A program made the translations under genes and the position numbers. A DNA stretch of 64,000 nucleotides from Podospora bellae-mahoneyi (lineage: Eukaryota > Ascomycota > Sordariomycetes > Sordariales > Podosporaceae). This document shows, one piece after another, positions 56,310 through 64,000 of this stretch. The DNA lies in assembly GCF_035222275.1 (NCBI RefSeq), contig NC_085882.1, forward strand, positions 751,501 through 815,500, read 5' to 3'. The notes under the pieces were generated by a model. The model was not told where the DNA came from and made no database searches. It saw nothing but the letters and a program-made list of their open reading frames with translations. Each line of letters begins with the position of its first letter. Position 1 is the first letter of the stretch.

Positions 56310-59042
56310 ATGGCATTCGATTACATAAATCACACATTCAAAGAACCTGACCATTGATGAACAGGTGTCTTCGGATTTCACGGATCAGGTTGCGATGTCA
56401 AGTCCTAACCCTACGGACTATTTGGGACTACCTGCCGCCGATCAAGATGATCTAAACTACAATTATTACCATCTAAACTACATATCCCGTGGTGATCAGT
56501 TCACCTGGTTAGATGAATACTTGGAAACAATCAGTGACCTTTTGAACAACTTGTTTATGGCCATCAACCATCAACAAAGCTTTGGCCTGAATTCCGTCGA
56601 TCGCTCAGTTCCCGGAGGTAACTTCAACCACCAGGATTCTGCGGATACAATCCACGTCCTAGCCGCCATGCAAGGTTGAATCAGCATCCTCATTCTGGTC
56701 CGGAAAACGCTCACGACAGAACCATCGATGCCAATTTTCTTCCTGGTATCTCTAACCAGCTCGCTGCGAGTGGTACTGTCCAATCTGGTGCCAACCCGCT
56801 TAATCATTTGGCCGCGCATGTTGACAATAACATCGCTGCCAACTCTCCTGGTCGTTTCGGTGCCCCCATCAACCATTATGTTGCTGCCAACTCATGACAC
56901 TCCACTTGATACAGTTACGGCCGATGGCACTGTATCCCACTCGCAACAGCCCGATTTGATCAACAATCAATCTCCGCGTCCGGCAACATCGACTACAATC
57001 CTGCCAGTTTCAATCCCGCCAATCTCGATATGTTTGGGACCAGGTTCTCCGTTGATGACATCCCGGATCCCTTTGCCCTCAACGTCATTGATTTCAACAT
57101 CTTGGATCCTGATTTGAATTCAGACCCCTAGAGCTGATCCCATCTACGAAGACCACGCCGAGGACAGCGATCGGCATGATGGTTCACAAGATTCGGACTA
57201 TGGCAACTGGTGGGCCCAAGTACCTTGATTATATTCCTCTATCGTATTTCAAGAAGCTCCCGAGGTTTGGACAGTTTTTCTCTCTGAAAGGGGATACCTT
57301 GTCTTGCGGGACTCTCCCCATCTAATGGTCGCGTAGGTGCCTAGTTGCTTGGGGAAACAACCCAGTAAGACGTCGGCATTGCTTTTCTTTGGTCTTTCTT
57401 CTTTTTCTTCGTGGAGTTTTAAGTGATGTGTCTGAGGCAGTAGATAAACTTGTCCTTCCCGGTTTTAAAGGTCTCGTATTTACCAATTGTTAGCCGAAAA
57501 CAGGAGACATATAGATTGGGGGGAGCTGGAAGAGGTTGCTGTATTCTATCGACGAATTCAAAATGATGTGACTTCTGAGTATTGCTTTTGCCGACCGACC
57601 GAGAGCGCGGCGACTTCATCAAGAACGAGGACGATTCTGGTCTCTCATGATCGAAGCGTCCAACATCTACAACGATGACCGGAACAAGGACAATATCGCA
57701 ACATCAGATGCCAAAAAGTAAGCTCTCAAAATACAGCTCTACGATATCATTGCAGCTGATTACCCCGAATCCAAGAAGAATTACCAAGCCAAGTGGGTTG
57801 AGAGTCTACAGCCCGTTCGGTTCCAAAGGCCTGGGTCATTCCATTGGTTATCAAACTGGACCGCTATCCCTTCCGCGGACCAAGCGAAGGAGAAGAAGAA
57901 GCTTCTCTGGGGAGTTCTCACCACTGCCTGTATCCTGGCAAAGAAAGCTTTCCGAGCAAGGGGATCTGTGAGCGTCATCCGGACCAAGTCGAGTTTGCAG
58001 CCTATGGTACTTTGGTATGTAGAAAAAGAAGACAACCGTCGTCGAGGTCCCATTCAAGGCGGGGAAATGTTGACACTGTTTTTTAGCTGGCTCTGATCAG
58101 GATGTCTCGCGGTGGGATCGGGGTGCTGAAGGCCCACAGACAGAGGGTTGCACTACCAGGTCTATGACTCTTTCACCGAGAGATGGCAAGCGCTGATTGA
58201 GCTTCTTCAGGTAAGCCTGCTCCATTTGGCAAGTCCATCATCGTGAATACATACCTGATGCATTCTTCGTAGGGGTCCAATGCTACTAGGTTTGAGCTCC
58301 TAACTAAGCTAGGCATTATGGAGATATTTGCGGCGAATCCGAACTCAGAGAGGGCCATAAGCTGAAATCTGTGTTGAATCGGTCACCCAAAAACATGGAA
58401 CCCAACTAACGTCGATTGATGTCTTGATCAATGCAGGCGAAGGGCACCTTTTCCCGGACCAACCTGCGCCGGGGTGCAGAGAACAGCTGCCCAGAAGCTC
58501 GAGTCGAGCAACGTAATAACGTAATCAAGAAATGGAAACGAGAGGGTGGTGGGTGGGATATCATGTCCCATCAGGATGAGAACCTTATTCTCCATTGCGG
58601 CCCGCCGCCTTTCTCTTAGGGTGGGTTCCCTCATTATACTTTTGCTGACTTCCAAATGATCAACGAGTTCAAAGCATGGGCGATTTCCCTCCGGCCTCAG
58701 TGTTCCCGCCCCGAACCAGCAACAAGTATAACAGCGTACCACAAAACATGCCGAACATGCAGAAGCAACATGCAGCTGGGACCCCTTGAGTCGTGCCACC
58801 CGCATCAAGCGCACACAAATCAAAGCCCTCCGATAGCAAGGCTCTGCGAACCTTTGCGTGGTTTTCAGCTCATCATAGCCGAATTCGACAACACCAAATG
58901 CAGTGTTCCCAATATGCGTTTCATTGACGTTTTTCTTGGACCAATTGAATCGCGTTTCAGCCCATTTCATGACTCCCAAGCTGTCAATGGAACGCCACGA
59001 ACGCCTGCTGCTCATTCCATGAGGACAGGGTCCTGTCCATAA
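56310..59042 (+). pseudogene. decayed gene-like tract of unknown family
   Basis: A CT-rich leader-like stretch (56160-56260) precedes ATG at 56310. Coding-like text then appears in changing plus-strand frames: MSSPNPTDYLGLPAADQDDL (~56395), PENAHDRTIDANFLPGISNQ (~56700), FSVDDIPDPFALNVIDFNIL (~57045), DHAEDSDRHDGSQDSDYGNW (~57150), RFWSLMIEASNIYNDD (~57630), YQAKWVESLQPVRFQRPGS (~57785), then NVIKKWKREGGGWDIMSHQD (~58520) and FPHYTFADFQMINEFKAW (~58630). The pieces are in order on one strand, with Asn/Asp-rich early parts, so they probably come from one ancestral gene now broken in several places. I do not recognise the family and see no domain. A gene with many unusual introns is less likely. 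Confidence 0.4.
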
Positions 59043-59153
59043 CGGCTCAGCGCATGATTAGAACATATATTCGGCATCCGCGGTCATGGTAGTCGCACGA
59101 AAGCTGATTTCTTCGCAGCGTTGTTGGTGTTCAGCTAAACCGCCTGTCCAGCG

Positions 59154-62100
59154 ATGACGACCACAGGCGAGGGGCCCATGCGAAACGCGAATCCCTTGGA
59201 ACCAGGCAGCGTTGACGACTCCAGGCCACTGCCAGCTAACCAATCCATACCGGCAAGGATTCGCGAGCGCCTCAATCTGCAGAAAACACCAAAGACTCCT
59301 GATAACCCCCAGGATCCAGGTGCACCCACTCAGGGAGAGGCAAACCAAACCAATCCCAGCGCCATCAACAAGACACAGGAGTTCGGGAATGCTGTGACCA
59401 GTATTCTTAGGGTGAGCAACTGAGACTAAATCAGACGCGAAATGCATTACTAAATAACGCCTATAGCCGTTCTCGGAACTTCATGTCTCCTACCCGACAG
59501 GCAACCATTATATGCCGTGCGTTGACATCATTGCAATCCACGACATTGGCGAAGCACTGGAAACGGCCTGGGTTCATCGTAAGAAGCTTAAGCGACGCCA
59601 GAATGACCCCCGGCGCTCGGTGAACACGACATCAATTCTCAAGACAAGCCTTGATGAAGCCCGCAAACTGGGTAGCGATGGTAGCCCTGCGCCTGGTCAA
59701 CGGCGAGGGAGATATGAAATGGTCCAGTCAACTGTCTTATCATGGCTCCCAACGGTTCCGGAGACAGACATTGGAGGTACTGATGATGTTGAAGCTGAGA
59801 CCAGGTTGGAAAGTCAACAGATGTCCAAACGCCCAATCTCGCCGCGAGACCAAGATGAGCAGCCACAAGATGCGCCGGTGAGCAAGCCAGATGCTTCGAA
59901 CCAAGGGCCGGTAAACGTCACTGATGCTGCTGCCCCAAACAAACCGTCGACAGATAGGCCATCTTCCGATCGTGGGACAGAAAGACGTGTCAACTGGCTA
60001 ACCGACCCCCACATGCTGCCAGCGGAGATTCAGCGTGCCCGAGTTCTGTGCTACACGTACTCTGACATAGAGACCGCCTCCAATGGACCATTCAAATATC
60101 TCGACGAAAAAGCGGCGGACCTGCTCGAACGTCTCGCACAACTGCGACCTCCGGGTGAAACTGGGTTCGCAGAGGTGCCTATCGTCTTCATAGGCCTTGG
60201 GTTTGGCGCGCTTATTGCTCAGCGGGCTGTCGTCAAACTTCGACTGGCGGAGACGGATGACGCCAAATCAAGTATACATCTCGGCTTAGTTGCTGGCGTG
60301 CTTCTGATAGATGCGCCTTCTCCTAGCAAATCCTCAGATCTCGAGCTGTACCCGCGCAGTCGTAGCCAATTATCAAACAGAACCTGGACAGACGACTGGT
60401 TTGGAAGCAGTGATAACGGCGATTTGGGCTTGATCAAGGCCTCAGACAGCAGAAAGATCGACGGTTCTTATCTGTGGAATACATTCTCAAGCACCGCCTC
60501 GGCAAATCAGATTTGCCTAGCATGGCACTACCTCCCAGTGAAAGATGGTGACAGGGTCAGTAGTGCCTTACCAGAGCTCACTTCAATTATTACCACGCTT
60601 ACTAACTACCTACCGACAAGACAATCGTCCCCAAACACCCGTCAGTGATGTTGCTTGAGAGAAGATCCAGAACATCCCACCGGCTTAGCAGATTCGACGG
60701 GAATGAGGATGAGGACTTCAAGTCTCTGGTCGAGATTATTAAGCGATCTATCCTCGTCAAGCACTGCACCGCACAATCCACAGTATTGCGAGCGCGTCTT
60801 CCAGATCTTTCCAAGGAACGATTTCCGGTCAATCTCAAAGACCAAAAAGGGTTGACCCCGCTACACCTCGCGGTGGAAGCAGGCAATTCAAGCGCTGTCA
60901 GGAATCTTGTCTACAAAGGCAAGGCGTCGCTTACGGAAAAGGACAACAACGGGAGATCCCCTCTGACAACGGCCATTCGCCAGGCAGTCCAGGAAAAAGA
61001 CGCCAAGAAGGCCGTCTTCACGCAGATAATCAAGCTACTTGTGAAGGCTAACACGGGCTTGCAAGTGGATGACAAGGATATTCTCGGCAATTCCCCCTGG
61101 CACTACGCAACTGGACTTGAGAATGCATGGATCAAGCGGTTGAGGAAAAACTTGATCGTAGGGAACTCGTTAACGATGAATCACGTGTTGGAGAGAGTCA
61201 CCAATCCCGAGCCTGGCTCGACACAGGCCTCGGCATGCGATGTCTTTGACATGTTCCTGTTGGAGATATTCATGCAAACGAAGCGCCGTGGGTCAAAGTG
61301 GTCTGAAAAGTTCAATTGGGACTTTGCAACTGTGACGGACGTAATCTACAGCGGGGATCTCGGGGTAACCCGTACGCTGGACATGTCGCGGCCAGACAGC
61401 CTGGCAAAAGAGAAGGCATTGTGTCGCTGGGTGCATTTACCTGCCAACAATGTAAGTGTCCCTGCACAACATTCCAAGTCGCAGAAATGCTGACTGTCAT
61501 ACCTATTAGGAGCAATGGGTCCATGTACGTACCTGTTTTTCCATAGCCTGTGCGTTGATCAACCAGCTGGCTTATTCTCACTAGGACCTATTGATCAGTT
61601 CAGGTATCCAGGACGGTTCCATGGGTGGTCAGCGCCATCAAGGTCAGTTTGTTCTTGTACAGAGTGCTCTCAAAGTCCCGCACCCTCGGTCATGGTTGTT
61701 CAAACGTGTACCATGAAGTCTCATATTGACAACTCCAGGTTCTCCTGTGATCGATCGTTACATGATGCCGCAAGCCAAGAGATATAAACATTCCCATGGA
61801 CTCCTTGAAAAGACGCAGTCCACTGAAAGGCCGAACGCAGTCCGACGAGGAAGCTCTTCAGAAAGTGGAATTACGCTTACCTTGGGTCCTGGAGATGTTG
61901 CCGCTGTTGACAAATTGGGGTCTAGCCAATCTAGTGTGTCCGAGTCAAAGGAGTCTGATGCCATCGTGATTTTTGTAAGTCAAGTGGACCATCGAGTCTT
62001 GGGCGAGAAACAGACATGCTGACCCTTGGTAGCTACCCATTTTCGGCTTCGAATGTCACCGGCACCGCAAGTATCTCAGCGACGCCATCTCGAATGCTTC

Positions 62101-64000
62101 CGGTGAATTGAAAACCTCACAGCAAGATAAAGTAATTTCAGAGGCTGCAGCATCCAAGTCGTCACCTTCAAGGCATGCTAAGAGAAGAAGCGAAGTCTCT
62201 TCTTCATATTATTCCACGCCCAGTAGCCCATTCAAGGATGCTGCCAAACTGCTTCGGAATGCCATGCCTGCTAGCAATCAATCGCTTCTGTTAGACGGCT
62301 ACTTACGCTCGCCCAAGCCAGTGCATTGTCGCCGCACGCTGGATCAGTTTTCTTATTACATGCTAAGCTCGACTGAGACAAGAGACAAGAATCAGGTTGC
62401 TTATAAATGGGCCAAGGAGACAAAGGCATGCGACAAGGCCAAGGACAGACCCATCATCATGGTTGATCAGCTGTGGGTGTGGATTCTCCATAACGGTACG
62501 TCTGCCAACACGCTACATGGTATAGCCTACTGACCCCGATCAAAGGGACCGTTATCACGAGCTTTCCAACCACATGGAATGGAGACGAGTCTTACGATCT
62601 CATGAAGGCCCTAATGGCCGAGCTTGGAGGCAACAAAGAAAGACCACTCATCCGCTCGGCCGAACACCTGCTTCACCTGATTCTCAGAACAAGCCTTGAC
62701 TTTTGCAAGCGGAAGGGGCCTGCGGGGTTTCGTTTTGAGGATTGCTTCAGAGGTTCCATCAACAGTGTGTCTGAGAAGCAGAACCTCCTTTTTGACGAGT
62801 TTCGTCGAATTACCACTCGATTAGAGAAGGGAAACCTCAGTCCGAAAAAGAAGAAGAAAGAGATCGAGTCCCTCTTACGCCTTGACGAGGAGACAAAGCT
62901 TCTCATTGAGATTATGGACATCCAGGATGAGCTAACCATTATCAAGACTATTTTATCCCAACAGGAGACGGTGCTTCAGAGTCTTTTGCTACTCTACCCT
63001 AAGAAAGGGAGAGATGACGAAAGCGACGAGGAAGATGACGCCGATAAGCCGCTGCGGAACCGGGAAATTGAAGGTTTAGTAAGGGACTTGCTTCGAGCCT
63101 TTGGGCAGGGGCCGGTAGTAAACGATACCTCGAAGGTTGGGTCAGATGTGCCACCTAGGCATGTTCACTTCCAAGAGGTCCTGTGCCATCAACAGGCCAC
63201 TGGAACTCTCCCAACCGACAGTTCAATACAAGGTGGTGAATGTTCCAACGGTGGAGAACTCGCTCGAAGTTCAAGCCAAGGAGAGTTAAAGGGGAAGGGG
63301 AAGGAAGGACAATCTGAACAACAGGCGGCAGGACCCCCACCACAATTGACAAAAAGCCCAGAGGCGAAAAGGCGAGATCAGGAGGAACGGGGACCGACGG
63401 CCTCGTCCGACCGGGTAAACAAGCCAGAAACGAAGAAGCAGAAAGCTCTCCTCACCCACCCTGACCTGATGTATGGGACCCTCGGCATCGTTCAAGGTCA
63501 CATCCGAGTCGTCACAAACATGTTGGAAGTGGCCGAAAAAGTCCAATCCTTGGTGAGTTTTGGCGCAAAAAGGCCCTGAGAGCCTTCGCCGTTATTAATT
63601 TCCGATGGCAGCTGGAAAGTCTTCTTGACTTGAAACAAAAACATGCGAACGGCTGGGAGGCGCGATTTTCACGTGAAGGGTCGGAAGAAACGCAGAGACA
63701 GGGAAATGTGAGGTTCCAAGTTCCCATCTTATGATGTCCTTGCTGACGAGTCGCCCAGACAATTCTCTTCTTCACAATTGTGACAGCCATCTTTGTAGGT
63801 TGTCCGGCGCTTTGTTCCTGGTATTTTGATGTTAATCATGGGAAACCCAGCTGCCGCTATCTTTTATGGCCAGTTTCTTTGCTTTGGATGTCGACATTTT
63901 CCCCAAAGATGAGGCCTCAGAAGAAACCTCGTGGCCGCTCGGTCAAGTTTGCGGTTATCTGTGTAAGCTCGCAAAAACTGTCGTCTACAAATCACTGAGT
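59154..64000 (+). CDS. alpha/beta-hydrolase-fold, ankyrin and CorA-like membrane protein (3' end outside window)
   Basis: Eleven exons: 59154-59411, 59467-60644, 60689-61451, 61510-61524, 61585-61642, 61739-61974, 62033-62495, 62546-63552, 63612-63707, 63759-63794, 63851-63962; the next intron runs off the edge. All joins keep frame for ~1407 residues. The head (VDIIAIHDIGEALETAW; WLTDPHMLPAEIQRARVLCYTYSD; IVFIGLGFGALIAQRAVV at ~326) has the fold pattern of DUF676-like hydrolases. Its nucleophile elbow reads GLGFG without Ser. Ankyrin-type repeats follow (~525-650; KGLTPLHLAVEAGNSSAVRNLV). Then come NEQWVHDLLISSGIQDGSM, SPVIDRYMMPQAKRY and MVDQLWVWILHNGTVITSFP. Charged coils lead to QGNTILFFTIVTAIF/LPLSFMASFFALDVDIFP, the CorA-like first transmembrane part. 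Such proteins are plasma-membrane candidates in fungal recognition. Ion transport is not shown. Confidence 0.85.

Noticed and set aside
58428-59015. 195-codon minus-strand open frame
   Set aside because: The opposite strand carries better coding-like text in the same place (the decayed tract), so this looks like its shadow.

Overview
This is a window of nuclear DNA from a filamentous ascomycete (Pezizomycotina, most likely Sordariomycetes). The grounds are: protein genes interrupted by introns of about 45-95 nt with GT..AG ends and CTAAC/CTGAC-like branch sites; fungus-only families (Zn2Cys6 regulator, LaeA-like methyltransferase, HeLo-like/NACHT protein, ankyrin-CorA protein, small secreted cysteine-rich proteins); and one intron-bearing tRNA. 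I see no operons, CRISPR arrays, rRNA genes or recognisable transposon or viral genes. All exon borders were worked out by eye from splice signals, frame and family motifs.

Layout. 1-11.2 kb: a NACHT (NLR-type) gene runs off the left edge. It is followed by a Thr-rich secreted protein, a secreted alpha/beta hydrolase, a single-pass Cys-rich membrane protein, a small secreted 8-Cys protein, a small conserved hydrophilic protein and a LaeA-like methyltransferase. 12.6-20 kb: a lineage-specific cluster of four related sequences on one strand. One is intact (592 aa, CxxC/HxxxxH finger plus a long Gly/Tyr/Asn/Gln-rich tail). Three are degenerate or truncated. They share Pro-rich starts, a 5'-UTR intron and repeated 'IDPRYL'-type motifs. 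A 10-bp minisatellite lies inside the cluster. 20.8-28.1 kb: a small secreted protein, a Jen1-like carboxylate transporter with a 1-kb intron and a Zn2Cys6 regulator. 28.1-32.5 kb: a large gene-free stretch. 32.5-39 kb: ribose-5-phosphate isomerase, then a divergent pair of a Dal5-type transporter and a TauD-type dioxygenase (probable sulfonate use), then tRNA-Arg(CCG). 39.5-51.2 kb: a small secreted protein, a large AAA ATPase, a METTL16-type U6 snRNA methyltransferase next to a FAM50/XAP5 homologue, and a small membrane protein. 51.2-56.3 kb: mostly empty. 56.3-59 kb: a decayed gene-like tract. 59.2-64 kb: an 11-exon gene for an alpha/beta-hydrolase-fold, ankyrin and CorA-like membrane protein, cut by the right edge.

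How the genes fit together. Most are independent single genes. Three groups stand out. The Dal5-like carrier and TauD enzyme share one upstream region and could import and cleave a sulfonate. METTL16 and FAM50/XAP5 are adjacent and both belong to the pre-mRNA splicing machinery. The two edge genes (HeLo-like/NACHT and hydrolase-ankyrin-CorA) have architectures typical of fungal self/non-self recognition. The zinc-finger cluster is the least explained part of the window.
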